From assembly GCA_947497945.1 (NCBI GenBank), contig CANMIP010000025.1, positions 39,342 through 103,341 of the forward strand: a stretch of 64,000 nt of DNA, read 5' to 3'. This document shows positions 34,396-43,917 of the stretch, piece after piece (the stretch's first letter is position 1; every line of letters begins with the position of its first letter). The notes under the pieces were generated by a model that did no database searches, was not told the DNA's origin, and saw nothing but the letters and a program-made list of their open reading frames with translations. This DNA is from an uncultured Tropicimonas sp. GTDB lineage: Bacteria > Pseudomonadota > Alphaproteobacteria > Rhodobacterales > Rhodobacteraceae. The position numbers were made by a program, and so were the translations under genes.

Positions 34396-34803
34396 TCAGC
34401 GCACGGCCTGCCGCGCCGCATGGGCGGCGTCATAAGGCGTCCGCTCCCGGGCGGGCGCCGCGAACTCAGCCCGCAGCGCATCCGCCTCGGCGCTTTCGCG
34501 CGCCGGAACGCGCAGCGACCGGATCGCCGCCAGGATCGGTGCAAAGGCCGGATCGGTGGCTGCTGCGCCGCCTGACGCCGCTCCGTCGGGCTCTTCCGCC
34601 GCAACGGCCCCGGAAATCGGCGCAACCTTTTCCAGCGGCGCCTCACCAACCCGCACGCGCCGCGCACCGGATCCATCCTCGGCGCCGACCTTGACGAAGT
34701 TCTGCGCCCCGACATCTCCGGGCCAGCCAAAGAGGCCAATGCCAAGGCAGGTCAGGACAAGCGCCACGCGCCGGGCAACATATTTCAGGAAGTGCTGCAT
34801 CAT
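34396..34803 (-). CDS. Unknown secreted or membrane-anchored protein (unit with 34800-35975)
   Basis: A 135-residue protein with a signal-like start (MMQHFLKYVARRVALVLTCL, cleavage near VGA-Q). It is followed by an alanine- and glutamate-rich region without recognised domain. It overlaps the upstream gene by 4 bases (ATGA) and reads toward metY with only 15 bases between stops. It is likely periplasmic. Confidence 0.6.
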   Translation of the reverse strand: MMQHFLKYVARRVALVLTCLGIGLFGWPGDVGAQNFVKVGAEDGSGARRVRVGEAPLEKVAPISGAVAAEEPDGAASGGAAATDPAFAPILAAIRSLRVPARESAEADALRAEFAAPARERTPYDAAHAARQAVR

Positions 34804-35975
34804 TCGGCCACCTGTGCGATCTGTTCGACCCCGTCCGCGGGTTTCGCCGCGCGGGCCAGTTCTTCGACGATTCGGCCCATCTCGTCATCCGCGGTCTCGG
34901 GCGGCACGGCCAGCGTCCCGGCTCCGGCCGACAGGGCGACCTGCGCCCCGGCCAGCCCGCGATAGGGCACGCGCAGCAGCGGCTGGGCCGGAAGCGGGCC
35001 GACAAGCGCCAATTGGCCGCCCTGCGCCTGGCCGATCCGCAGCTCCGCCGCGCCGGCCCCGAAGCGCCCGGCAAACCAGGCATCCCAGGCCGCCGCAGCC
35101 TCTGCGCGCGCCTCAAGCTGGCTGCGCGCGGCGCCGGCCGAGAGGCGCCCGGAGGCAACCTGGTCGAAGACCGGATCATCGGCACGGGGCATATAGGCCG
35201 GCGCCAGCCCGCACTGGGACAGCGCCGTCGCATCGACGACCTCGACCGGCACGTCACCCGGCAGGTTGGCAATGGCCGGCAGGGTTCCGCCCAGCAAGGT
35301 CACGCCGGAGATCCGGGTCCCGGTGCCTGCATGGATGTTCCAGAGAACCCGCGCCTGCCCGGCCTCCAGCACCAGGTGCACGGGCGCAGCGGCCTCGGAG
35401 ACGGCGATATCCATCAACCGGTAGCGCCAGGGCGCGGCCGGTTCCGGCTCCGGACCGCCAGTGCCGGCAAGCTCCGCGAGGAAGTCGAGCACGCCGCCCG
35501 ACTCTTCGGTCGCCCCGTCCATCCGTCCCGAAGCCGCTTGCGCCAGGTCCTCTTCGCGCCAGCCGTGGAAGGACACCTCGGCGGCTGGCAGGCCCGCCGC
35601 AACATGTGCAATCCGACTGCCGGGCGCGGGCTGCGACGGCGCGCAGCCCCCCGTTGCCGCGATCTCGCGAACCCGGCCGGGCAGATCCGCCGGGCCGGGG
35701 CGCGCATAGCCCGCCACGATGTTTTCGATGAAGACCGGCGCGCCATGTTCGGTCGCGGCCACGGGCCCGGCAATCGCATCCCCGTCACCGAGCGGCACAA
35801 GAAAGGCCGCCGGATCCGAGAGATCCCGACCGGTTGCCGCCAGCTCGGCCGCCAGCCCGGAATGGGCCGCGACCACCGGGTCAGGCCCCGGGTCGCCGCC
35901 CGCATTCATCGTCCCGATCAACCAGGAGCCGCCAATGAGAGCCGCCCCGGTGAGAAGCAGGAGCCGTCCATCCAT
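34800..35975 (-). CDS. Unknown single-pass envelope protein
   Basis: A 391-residue protein. An N-terminal hydrophobic segment (MDGRLLLLTGAALIGGSWLIG) should anchor it in the inner membrane with the rest in the periplasm. It contains three cysteines in the mature part. The middle includes a conserved-looking patch, RYRLMDIAVSEAAAPVHLVLEAG. No family is recognised. It is the first gene of a two-gene unit with 34396. An opposite-strand frame over this region is very long, but only this strand has a signal segment and a coupled partner. Confidence 0.6.
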   Translation of the reverse strand: MDGRLLLLTGAALIGGSWLIGTMNAGGDPGPDPVVAAHSGLAAELAATGRDLSDPAAFLVPLGDGDAIAGPVAATEHGAPVFIENIVAGYARPGPADLPGRVREIAATGGCAPSQPAPGSRIAHVAAGLPAAEVSFHGWREEDLAQAASGRMDGATEESGGVLDFLAELAGTGGPEPEPAAPWRYRLMDIAVSEAAAPVHLVLEAGQARVLWNIHAGTGTRISGVTLLGGTLPAIANLPGDVPVEVVDATALSQCGLAPAYMPRADDPVFDQVASGRLSAGAARSQLEARAEAAAAWDAWFAGRFGAGAAELRIGQAQGGQLALVGPLPAQPLLRVPYRGLAGAQVALSAGAGTLAVPPETADDEMGRIVEELARAAKPADGVEQIAQVAE

Positions 35976-36068
35976 GTCCAGCCTCTTTCCCGTAATTCAT
36001 CCGTCCCCACCCTCCTGACAGCGCAAGATGGCGGGGATTGGGCGGCAATCGGGAAAGAGCGGTACGGG

Positions 36069-36800
36069 TTAATCCGCGCCGTCCGACGCGGGGCCGAGCG
36101 CCCAGGTCACGGTCACCGATGCCTGGCGCGCGACCTCCCCGGCCGCGACGGGCATGCCGTTTCCGGCGGCAAAGGCGGCCATCTCGGCCCGCATCATCGG
36201 CGCGGGCGCCGCGCCGGCCTCGGTGATCGACAGGATCGGTCCCAGCGTCAGGTTCGCGGCCTCCGCATAGAGCTCCGCCTTGTGCAACGCATCCGCGACA
36301 GCCGCCCGTCTCGCGGCATCGACCTGCGTCCCAGGCTCTTGAAGATCGAACTCCAAGCCCCTGAATTCATTTGCACCATCGGACACCAAACCGTCGAGGA
36401 GCTCGCCCAGCCCCGCAAGGTCCCGCACCCGCGCCGTCACCTGGCTGGACGCCACGAAACGCGTGATGCTCCGCTCTTCGTCGCGCTTGGGATCGTAATC
36501 CGACCAGCGCGGCTGCAGCGACAGGCCGCTGGTCTGAACGTCCCGCGCCGCGAGACCCGCCGCGTCCAGGCGCGCCAGGATCGCCTCCATCCGGGCGCTC
36601 ATCTGCTGCATCGCCTCCTCGGCGCGCGGGCTCTCGGACACGGCGCCCAGCGTGATGACGGCCATGTCCGGCGGGGCGGACACCCGTCCTTCGCCGATAA
36701 CGACCAGCCGGCCCGGCGCATCGTCTGCCTGCTGTGCCGCCGCCATCCCGGCTGTCCCTGCCAGTGCCAGCGCCAGCCCGATCCCGAGAATCGATTTCAT
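36069..36800 (-). CDS. SIMPL-domain (DUF541) periplasmic protein
   Basis: A 243-residue protein with a clear signal peptide (MKSILGIGLALALAGTAGMAAAQ). The SIMPL domain follows: L-V-V-I-G-E-G-R-V-S-A-P-P-D-M-A at the start, G-L-S-L-Q-P-R-W-S-D-Y and the R-A-A-V-A-D-A-L-H-K-A-E-L-Y-A segment near the middle. SIMPL/YggE-type proteins lie in the periplasm and are associated with reduced oxidative stress; the mechanism is unknown. The start at 36800 follows GGAAAGGATA. It diverges from the large gene at 36960. Confidence 0.83.
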   Translation of the reverse strand: MKSILGIGLALALAGTAGMAAAQQADDAPGRLVVIGEGRVSAPPDMAVITLGAVSESPRAEEAMQQMSARMEAILARLDAAGLAARDVQTSGLSLQPRWSDYDPKRDEERSITRFVASSQVTARVRDLAGLGELLDGLVSDGANEFRGLEFDLQEPGTQVDAARRAAVADALHKAELYAEAANLTLGPILSITEAGAAPAPMMRAEMAAFAAGNGMPVAAGEVARQASVTVTWALGPASDGAD

Positions 36801-36890
36801 GAGGGTATCCTTTCCTTGATCCACATTCCGTCCTTCGACGCAGGCGAAACGTCAAAGCTTGGCACCAACCTGTTTCTTTTGGCGATTTCC

Positions 36891-36899
36891 TGCTATAAA
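36891..36899 (+). promoter_or_regulatory. Candidate extended -10 promoter for the 1,148-residue gene
   Basis: TGC-TATAAA is an extended -10 element about 60 bases before the start codon at 36960, with a poor -35. It lies in the short divergent gap (36801-36959). Confidence 0.35.
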
Positions 36900-36959
36900 A
36901 ATGCACCAGTGATCCGGCGGCTTGCGCCGACGCACAGACACCCTTCATTATCAGGCGCG

Positions 36960-39900
36960 ATGACCCCGAGCTTTGCCCTTCTACTCGACCAGGACGGAAT
37001 TTCGCTGCTGCACCGGACGGGCAGCAGCTGGCACAGCCTTGGCGCGGTCTCGGTGGAAGCGCCGGACCTCGGCGAGGCGCTGGCCGATCTGCGCGCCCGC
37101 GCGCTGACGCTGAACGACGGGGCGCCGTTGCGATGCGCCCTTGTCCTGCCCAACTCGCAGATCCTCTACACCGACGCGGAAACCGGGCGCGACGCGCGGG
37201 AGAACGCCGCACGCGCCGCCCGCTGTCTCGACGGCGCCACGCCTTACATGCTGGAAGAACTGGTCTTCGACTGGCGCACGCGCGGGGACGAGATCCGCAT
37301 CGCCGCCGTCGCCCGCGAAACGCTGGAAGAGGCGGAGGGATTCGCCGCCTTGCACGGCTTCGGCCCGATCTGCTTCACCGCCTCGCCCGAGCCCGGCATC
37401 TTCCCCGGCGCGCCCTTCTTCGGCCCGACCGACGCGGCCCCCCGGTTGCTGGCGCCCGGCGAGGTGCTGGAGCGGATGAGCCGCCCGATCCTCCCGGCGC
37501 CGCCGCAAGCCGCCCCGGAAATCCCGGCGCCGACTGCGTCGGAAACCGTCGAGAGCGCGGCGCAGGACATGCCCGCTCCCGCGCCGATGCCGGAAGAGAT
37601 CGCACCGGCCGAGGCGGAGCAGGCGCCCGACACGGCCGCCCCGGAAGCAACCCTGTCGGAGCTTTCCGAATCCGGCACGGCGCCCGAGGAAGGGAGCGCG
37701 GAAGACATCTTGGACGGGCTCGACCCAGCCGAAGCGCCCGCCGCCGACAGCGCCGATGCCGCCGAAGAGACAACGGATCACGTCCTGCCTGACCAGCCGG
37801 AAACATCTACCGAGGCAGATGCGGAGGAGACCCTGTCGGAACCGGTGGCCTTCCGCCGCGCCGATCTGGACGCGCCGCTGCCCGAGACACCGCCGGAACT
37901 GGTTGCGTCGGACGAGCCCGATCCGGACGAGGCCGAGGCACAGGCTGTTCCGCAGCCGCCGCACGCGCCGGTGATCTTCCGGCGTGCGGATCTCGAACAG
38001 GAGGATCCGGAAGAGGTCGCAAACGCAAATCCGGAAGACGGGCTGGAGGCGTCCGGCGTCTCAGACGCGTCTCGGCAGTTGCCGCATGTGCCCGAGGAGG
38101 AAGACGCAGATCACGCCCTGTTCGCCTTCGCCTCGATCCGACCCGAGACCGATCCGGAGATCCCGCGGGATGCCGATGCCGCGGACGCGAATCTCGCAGA
38201 TGCGCCGCCCCCCGAGGCCCCTGCTCCCGCCAGCATGCGGCGCGAAGAATCGACCGGGGCCGACAAACCGGCCGGGAACGGGCGCAAGGGAGCCCGCAAG
38301 CGCAAGGAGCCGCCGCTGGCCGCAACTGCGGCAACCGCTGCCGACGCCGCCGAGGCGCCGGCCGGCACCGCCCTGAGTTCCGCGCTCTCCGCCGCAGATG
38401 CCGCCATCTTCGCCGCCCCGGACCCGACAGACGCGCCGCCGCCTTCGACGACAAGTGCGCCGGCCGGATTGCGACGTGAGGCGGCCGGGCTCTTTGCGCC
38501 GGAGCGCCAGCAGGCGTTGAGCGAAGCCGATGCGCTGACCGTCTTCGGCGCCCGCAAGTCGCAGAAACAACCCGGCGGCTCGATCAGCGCCGGGCTGATT
38601 GCCGCCGTCGCCGGGGTCGCGGCGATTGGCCTTGTCACGCTCTGGGCCTTTGTCGGCAACGCGCCGGAAGACACCGGCATTGCCGGGTTGACCCCGCCCG
38701 AGGGCCTCATCATCGAGCCCCCGCGCGCCCCGAATGTCGTCACGTCGCAGCTGCCCGAAGAGACCATCGCGATCGCCCCGGCGGCGGAAACGGCGCCCGA
38801 TCCCGCCGCACCCGACGCGCCGCAGAAAGCCGTGGCAGCGGTCGACACGCCGCCAGAGAGCAGCGCGCCCGAAGCGGCCGATGCCCTGGCCGGCGCGCTT
38901 GGCACCAAGGCGCCGACGGTCGACACCGCCACGCTGGTGCCGGATGAAACGGCTGAAACCGGACGCTCCGCCACGGATTACGGCGCGGAGATGCAGCTCG
39001 CGACGCTCTCGACCGCCGATGGCGCCGGCGATGCGGCAACCGGCGCCCCGGCCGCGCGGCTGGAAGCGGATGGCGCGCCGCAGGTCGCGGAACCGGCGGA
39101 CGGCGTGGCGAGCACAGCACCGCCTGCCCCGCTCGACGCGATCTCTGCCCGCGCCGCCTATGCCGTCAGCGGTATCTGGCAGCGGGCGCCGGAACGCGGC
39201 TATACGCCGGCGCGGGACGGGCTGGAGGATTTCTACATTGCCTCCATCGACCCCAAGATCAGCAATCATGACGCCTTCTCGCTGCCGCGCCTGGACCTGC
39301 GCCCGGACACGCTGCCCCCGGTTGCCGCGATCCCGGTGATCCCGGTCCCGCAGGACGCGCCCGAAGCCACCGGGGCAGATTCGGCCAATCTCCCGCCCGG
39401 CGGCGTCGAGATCCGTCTCGGCCGCCCGGATATCGTGCCGCCACGCCGGCCCGAGGACCTGGCCCCACAGGCCACCGCGCCTGCCGAGAGCGACCCGAAG
39501 CCGGAATCGGCTACCGCGGTGGATGAGCAGCTGCGGGGCAAGCGCCCGCGCCTGCGTCCGCAAGGGCTGATCGAAGACAATGAGCGGGCATCGCTTGGCG
39601 GGCGGACCCGTAACGAGCTCGGGCTGCTGCGCCCCGCCACGCGCCCCGCCTCGGTGCAGGAAACCGCCAGCGCCTTGACCGACGCCGCCCAGATGGCCGA
39701 TGCCGAGACGCCCGAAGGCCAGAACGACGAGACGGTTGCAGACCGCAGCGCCCTGGATGCCGATCTCGCCACGGCAACGGCACGCGCCATCGCAAGATCC
39801 CCGGAACCCCGGCTGCGCCCGGCCAATATCGCCCAGATCGCCGACCGCGCCCGCCAGCGGGCCGCACGCGAAGCGCAGCTACAGGCCGAGGCCGAACAGA

Positions 39901-40406
39901 AGCTCCGGGAAGAGGCGGAGACCGCAGCGCTTGCAAGGGCGCGTGCGGAGGCCTCTGCCGCGCGCAATGCCGCCGAAGCCGAGAAGACGGCGCAGAAACA
40001 GGCCGCCGCGCTGGCCGCCACCAAGGCGGCCGAGGCGAAGCAGCAACAGGAGGCCGCCGCCCGCGCCGCCAAGGAAGCCGAAGCCGAAGCCGAAGCGAAG
40101 GCGGCCGCGGCGCGCGGACCGGCCGTTCCGCGCAGCGAGAGGGTCCGCCCGAGCACCACCACCCCGGCCGCCGTTGCCCGCCAGGCGACGGAAAAGAACG
40201 CGCTGCGGCTGAGCCGGGTCTCCCTGATCGGGGTCTATGGCACATCCAACCAACGCCGGGCTCTGGTCCGCCTGCCCTCGGGCAAATATGTCAAGGTGAA
40301 GGTCGGCGACCGTATCGATGGCGGCCGCGTTGCCGCGATCGGACAGAGCGACCTGCGCTACCAGAAGAGCGGACGCACCGTGACATTGAAAATGCCGAAA
40401 GGCTGA
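36960..40406 (+). CDS. 1,148-residue trans-envelope protein with GspL-like and GspC/PilP-like ends
   Basis: The N-terminal part (1-170) resembles the cytoplasmic actin-like domain of GspL/PilM proteins: A-L-V-L-P-N-S-Q-I-L-Y, then a T-P-Y-M-L-E-E-L-V-F-D-W segment and repeated short strands. A long Ala/Pro/Glu-rich linker (170-540) contains the repeat F-R-R-A-D-L twice. One membrane helix lies at about 541-566 (S-I-S-A-G-L-I-A-A-V-A-G). The outer part is again Ala/Pro-rich, with a TolA-like Ala/Glu/Lys coiled coil at about 963-1053. It ends in a 70-residue domain (LIGVYGTSNQRRALVRLPSG, then KVGDRIDGGRVAAIG) similar to the HR/PilP domain. The role is unknown; a secretion- or division-type scaffold is inferred. 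Confidence 0.7.
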   Translation: MTPSFALLLDQDGISLLHRTGSSWHSLGAVSVEAPDLGEALADLRARALTLNDGAPLRCALVLPNSQILYTDAETGRDARENAARAARCLDGATPYMLEELVFDWRTRGDEIRIAAVARETLEEAEGFAALHGFGPICFTASPEPGIFPGAPFFGPTDAAPRLLAPGEVLERMSRPILPAPPQAAPEIPAPTASETVESAAQDMPAPAPMPEEIAPAEAEQAPDTAAPEATLSELSESGTAPEEGSAEDILDGLDPAEAPAADSADAAEETTDHVLPDQPETSTEADAEETLSEPVAFRRADLDAPLPETPPELVASDEPDPDEAEAQAVPQPPHAPVIFRRADLEQEDPEEVANANPEDGLEASGVSDASRQLPHVPEEEDADHALFAFASIRPETDPEIPRDADAADANLADAPPPEAPAPASMRREESTGADKPAGNGRKGARKRKEPPLAATAATAADAAEAPAGTALSSALSAADAAIFAAPDPTDAPPPSTTSAPAGLRREAAGLFAPERQQALSEADALTVFGARKSQKQPGGSISAGLIAAVAGVAAIGLVTLWAFVGNAPEDTGIAGLTPPEGLIIEPPRAPNVVTSQLPEETIAIAPAAETAPDPAAPDAPQKAVAAVDTPPESSAPEAADALAGALGTKAPTVDTATLVPDETAETGRSATDYGAEMQLATLSTADGAGDAATGAPAARLEADGAPQVAEPADGVASTAPPAPLDAISARAAYAVSGIWQRAPERGYTPARDGLEDFYIASIDPKISNHDAFSLPRLDLRPDTLPPVAAIPVIPVPQDAPEATGADSANLPPGGVEIRLGRPDIVPPRRPEDLAPQATAPAESDPKPESATAVDEQLRGKRPRLRPQGLIEDNERASLGGRTRNELGLLRPATRPASVQETASALTDAAQMADAETPEGQNDETVADRSALDADLATATARAIARSPEPRLRPANIAQIADRARQRAAREAQLQAEAEQKLREEAETAALARARAEASAARNAAEAEKTAQKQAAALAATKAAEAKQQQEAAARAAKEAEAEAEAKAAAARGPAVPRSERVRPSTTTPAAVARQATEKNALRLSRVSLIGVYGTSNQRRALVRLPSGKYVKVKVGDRIDGGRVAAIGQSDLRYQKSGRTVTLKMPKG

Positions 40407-40583
40407 CGCGGCGGCGGCGAGACGAACTCCAGCGATTTCCCGGCCTCCGGCGAATTGTCGGACGGGGCAAACTGTGGCAGGGCTCGGACGGGGTCCGGCG
40501 CAGGTGACTGCGCCCGGCTCCAGGATTTGAGGAATTTTGGCGGTCCCCCCCGACCGGGGCGGTCCGCAACAGGGGATTGAGGC

Positions 40584-42515
40584 ATGGAAGGCTTTTTCGA
40601 CGACGCGACGATCCTTCTCGGCGCCGCCGTGATCGGCGTTCCGATTGCCGCGCGGCTCGGGCTCGGCTCCGTGCTCGGATACCTGCTGGCCGGGATCATG
40701 ATTGGCCCGCTGCTGCACCTGGCCGGGATGGAGGCGGAGACGCTGCGCCACTATTCCGAGTTCGGCGTGGTGATGATGCTGTTCCTGATCGGGCTGGAAC
40801 TGGAGCCGCGGACGCTCTGGCATATGCGCGACAAACTGATCGGCATGGGCGGCTTGCAGATCGGGCTGACCACGGCGGCGATGACCGCGCTGGCCTGGCT
40901 GATGGGCGAGACGCTGGAGATGTCGCTGGCCATCGGCCTGATCCTGGCGCTTTCCTCGACCGCCATCGTGCTGCAGACCCTGTCGGAGAAGGGCCTGATG
41001 AAGACCGGCGGCGGCAAGGCGACCTTCTCGGTGCTGCTGACCCAGGATATCGCCGTGATTCCGATGCTGGCGCTGATGCCGCTGCTGGCGATGCCGAGGA
41101 CGCCGGTTCTGGACCCGAGCGGCACCATCCTGCGCCCGGGCGATACCGCCCATGCCGATGCCGCGCATCACGGCTTCTCGCTGATCGAGGGGCTGCCGGG
41201 CTGGCAGGCCACCGTCGTCATCATCTCGGTGATCGTCGCGGTGGTGCTGGCCGGCATATACCTCTCGCCGCTGCTCTTCCGCTTTGTCCACATGGCGAAG
41301 CTGCGCGAGATCCATACCGCCACCGCCCTGCTCGTCGTCTTCTCCATCGCCTATCTGATGGTGCTGATCGGCCTCTCCCCGGCGCTCGGCGCCTTCCTTG
41401 GCGGGGTCGTCCTGGCCACGTCGGAGTTCCGGCACGAGCTGGAGGCCAATATCGAGCCGTTCAAGGGGCTTCTGCTCGGCGTCTTCTTCATGTCGGTGGG
41501 CGCCGGGATCGATTTTGCCGTAATGTCGAGCAATATCGGCACGGTGATAGGGCTGACGGCGCTGCTGGTGCTGACCAAGGGGCTGGTGCTGCTGCTGCTG
41601 GCCAATATCTTCGGGCTGCACAAACGGGACAAGTGGCTCTTCACGCTGGGCCTCGCCCAGGCCGGCGAGTTCGGCTTCGTGCTGGTCTCCTTCTCGCTGC
41701 AGGAGAACGTGCTGCCGGAGCGACTGAGCCAGATCCTGCTGCTGGTGATCGCGCTGTCGATGCTGCTGACGCCGCTCCTTTTCATTCTCTATGACGCCAT
41801 CGCGCACCGGCTGGGTGACCATTCCGAGGCGACGGATGTGCATCGCAAACATGACGATATCGACGAGCAGGCGCCGGTGATCATCGCCGGGATCGGCCGG
41901 TTCGGGCAGGTTGTGAACCGGATGGTGGAGATGGCGGGGCTGAAATGTACCGTTCTCGACCATGACCTCGGCGCCATCGAGCTGATGCGCCATTTCGGGT
42001 TCAAAGCGTTCTACGGCGACCCGACGCGGCCGGTACTGCTGCATGCGGCGGGTCTGAAGGAGGCGCGGGTGCTGGTCGCGGCGCTGGACGATCCGCATGC
42101 CACCACACGGCTGGTGCGCTATGCGCGCTCACAGCGCCCGGACCTGCATATCGTTGCCCGCGCCGAGGACCGGGTGCATGTCTACCAGCTCTACCAGGCC
42201 GGCGCCGATGACATTGTGCGTGAGATGTTCGACAGCTCGCTCCGCGCCGGGCGTTACGTGCTCGAGAACATGGATTTCTCGGCCTTCGAGGCCAACGAGA
42301 TGGAGAAGGCCTTCTACAAGCATGACCGGATGACCCTGCGCGAGCTGGCCCCGCTCTGGGATCCGAACCGTTCGCTGAAGGACAACCCGGCCTATCTCGA
42401 GCGCGCCCGGGAGCTGAACAAGGTGCTGGAGACGGCGCTGGTGACAGCGCTGGAGGTGCAGGAGCTTGAGAACCGCGACCAGCCGGATACCCCACCGCGC
42501 CCGACGGTGGAATAG
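40584..42515 (+). CDS. KefB/KefC-type K+:H+ antiporter with RCK domain
   Basis: A 643-residue protein. About twelve to thirteen helices (1-410) carry the CPA2 motifs (F-G-V-V-M-M-L-F-L-I-G-L-E-L, L-T-Q-D-I-A-V-I-P and G-A-F-L-G-G-V-V-L-A). A cytoplasmic RCK-N/TrkA-N domain follows (about 430-550; VIIAGIGRFGQVVNRMV with the GxGxxG NAD-type motif, VLDHDLGAIE). A charged C-terminal tail ends the protein. It expels K+ or balances pH, in E. coli gated by glutathione adducts. No kefF/kefG partner lies next to it. The ATG at 40584 is 177 bases after the large gene and has no obvious operon partner. Confidence 0.88.
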   Translation: MEGFFDDATILLGAAVIGVPIAARLGLGSVLGYLLAGIMIGPLLHLAGMEAETLRHYSEFGVVMMLFLIGLELEPRTLWHMRDKLIGMGGLQIGLTTAAMTALAWLMGETLEMSLAIGLILALSSTAIVLQTLSEKGLMKTGGGKATFSVLLTQDIAVIPMLALMPLLAMPRTPVLDPSGTILRPGDTAHADAAHHGFSLIEGLPGWQATVVIISVIVAVVLAGIYLSPLLFRFVHMAKLREIHTATALLVVFSIAYLMVLIGLSPALGAFLGGVVLATSEFRHELEANIEPFKGLLLGVFFMSVGAGIDFAVMSSNIGTVIGLTALLVLTKGLVLLLLANIFGLHKRDKWLFTLGLAQAGEFGFVLVSFSLQENVLPERLSQILLLVIALSMLLTPLLFILYDAIAHRLGDHSEATDVHRKHDDIDEQAPVIIAGIGRFGQVVNRMVEMAGLKCTVLDHDLGAIELMRHFGFKAFYGDPTRPVLLHAAGLKEARVLVAALDDPHATTRLVRYARSQRPDLHIVARAEDRVHVYQLYQAGADDIVREMFDSSLRAGRYVLENMDFSAFEANEMEKAFYKHDRMTLRELAPLWDPNRSLKDNPAYLERARELNKVLETALVTALEVQELENRDQPDTPPRPTVE

Positions 42516-42562
42516 ACGGCCCCCTTTTGAGCCGTTTGCGGCCGTTGCAGTGGAGAGCTGGT

Positions 42563-42775
42563 AGGCAAGGAATCAAGGCCGAAGGCCGCCGTGCCAGCGC
42601 CTGCCCGTCCGGGCGGGCTGGCGCTTTGCCAACCGCGCACATCGCTCTGATCCTTTAAGGATTTGGCTGGGATAAAGTGCTGACCACACGCGTCGCAGCG
42701 CCATCCCACGGGCAGGCGCTGGCACGGCTCGCGTTGTGCTCCTTGCGTTCGCAGCGAACATCCGCTTCGTCCGCA
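42563..42775 (+). repeat. Dispersed intergenic element, copy E (best preserved)
   Basis: The core at 42591-42725 (135 bp) has perfect 18-bp terminal inverted repeats (42591-42608 and 42708-42725). The left one also forms an inner hairpin with GGGCGGGCTGGCGC. The central core GGATTTGGCTGGGATAAAG is at 42659-42677. The left flank 'ggaatcaaggccgaaggccgcc' and the right flank 'ttgcgttcgcagcgaa' are shared with copies C and D respectively. It fills most of the 303-base gap between kefC and cobT. Confidence 0.88.
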
Positions 42776-42818
42776 AACCAACCGGGCCGACTCCCGACAG
42801 TCGCCGGCCCGGCGGGAC

Positions 42819-43841
42819 TTATCCGCCCGAGACGCCGGCCTCGCCGAAAGTGGCCATGCCGGAATGGCAGGCAATCGCGCCCTTGAGCACGCCGATTGCC
42901 AGCGCCGCACCGGAGCCCTCGCCCAGCCGCAGCCCAAGGCTCAAGAGCGGCGCCTTGCCGATCTTTTCGAGCATCATCGAATGCGCGCCTTCCGCCGAGA
43001 CATGGCCGGCGACCGTGTGGTCCAGCGCGCCCGGCGTGACCGATTCGAGAACAGACGCGGCGGCGGTGCAGATGAACCCGTCGAGGATGACCGGAATCCG
43101 GTGATGCCGCGCGGCCAGGATAGCGCCCGCCATCGCCGCGATCTCGCGACCGCCAAGACGGCGCAACACTTCCAGCGGATCGCCAAGCGCCTCCGCATGA
43201 AGTGCAAGGCCGGCATCGACCACATCCCGCTTGCGCGCCAGACCTTCGTCATCCACGCCCGAGCCGCGCCCGACCCAGGTCTCGGCGCCGCCACCATGCA
43301 GGCCGGCGGCAATGGCCGCCGCGGAGGTCGTGTTGCCGATGCCCATCTCGCCGGTGACCAGCAGCCCGGCCTCCGGGTTGACCGCTTCCCAGCCGGCGGC
43401 CATGGCCGCGACCAGATCGGCCTCGCTCATGGCTGCGGTCTCGGAAAAATCGCCGGTCGGACGATCAAGCTCCAGCTCGACCACCGCCATCTCGGCGCCA
43501 AAGGCCTCGGAAAGCCGGTTGATCGCCGCCCCGCCGGCGCGGAAATTGGCCACCATCTGCACCGTGACCTCCGGCGGGAAGGCCGAGACGCCCTTGGCGG
43601 CGATGCCATGATTTCCTGCAAAAACAATAGACTGAGGCGTGTCCAGCTGCGGCCGGGCATCCCCGCGCCAGCCCGCATACCAGATCGCGAGCTCCTCCAG
43701 CCGGCCGAGCGCTGCCGGCGGCTTGGTCAGCATCCCGTTGCGCTCATTCGCCCCGGCAGTTGCCGCCGCATCCGGTTGTGGAAGATCGGCCAGCGCGGCG
43801 CGAATTCCATCCAAATCGGTAAAGGGTGCTTTCCGAGTCAT
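42819..43841 (-). CDS. cobT: Nicotinate-nucleotide--dimethylbenzimidazole phosphoribosyltransferase
   Basis: A 340-residue enzyme that makes alpha-ribazole phosphate for the lower ligand of cobalamin. Family motifs: [28 protein letters not shown], and the catalytic glutamate in [12 protein letters not shown] near residue 317. Length is as expected (340-360). It diverges from cobS with a 76-base shared promoter region. No cobalamin riboswitch fits in that space or was seen. Confidence 0.94.
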   Translation of the reverse strand: MTRKAPFTDLDGIRAALADLPQPDAAATAGANERNGMLTKPPAALGRLEELAIWYAGWRGDARPQLDTPQSIVFAGNHGIAAKGVSAFPPEVTVQMVANFRAGGAAINRLSEAFGAEMAVVELELDRPTGDFSETAAMSEADLVAAMAAGWEAVNPEAGLLVTGEMGIGNTTSAAAIAAGLHGGGAETWVGRGSGVDDEGLARKRDVVDAGLALHAEALGDPLEVLRRLGGREIAAMAGAILAARHHRIPVILDGFICTAAASVLESVTPGALDHTVAGHVSAEGAHSMMLEKIGKAPLLSLGLRLGEGSGAALAIGVLKGAIACHSGMATFGEAGVSGG

Positions 43842-43917
43842 CTTTCACCTCTGTCTTGTTTCCCGGCTTTTGCGCCCTTAGAGCGTGGAGGACAAGAGCC
43901 TGCGGAGAGAATAGACG

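Noticed and set aside
35013..36959. Upstream extension of the 1,148-residue gene
   Set aside because: The frame stays open for 649 further codons, but it is antisense to two genes with signal segments. The domain-like start and a short divergent promoter gap support ATG 36960.
43842..43917. Cobalamin riboswitch for cobT/cobS
   Set aside because: The divergent gap is only 76 bases, too short for the 200-base aptamer, and no B12-box was seen.
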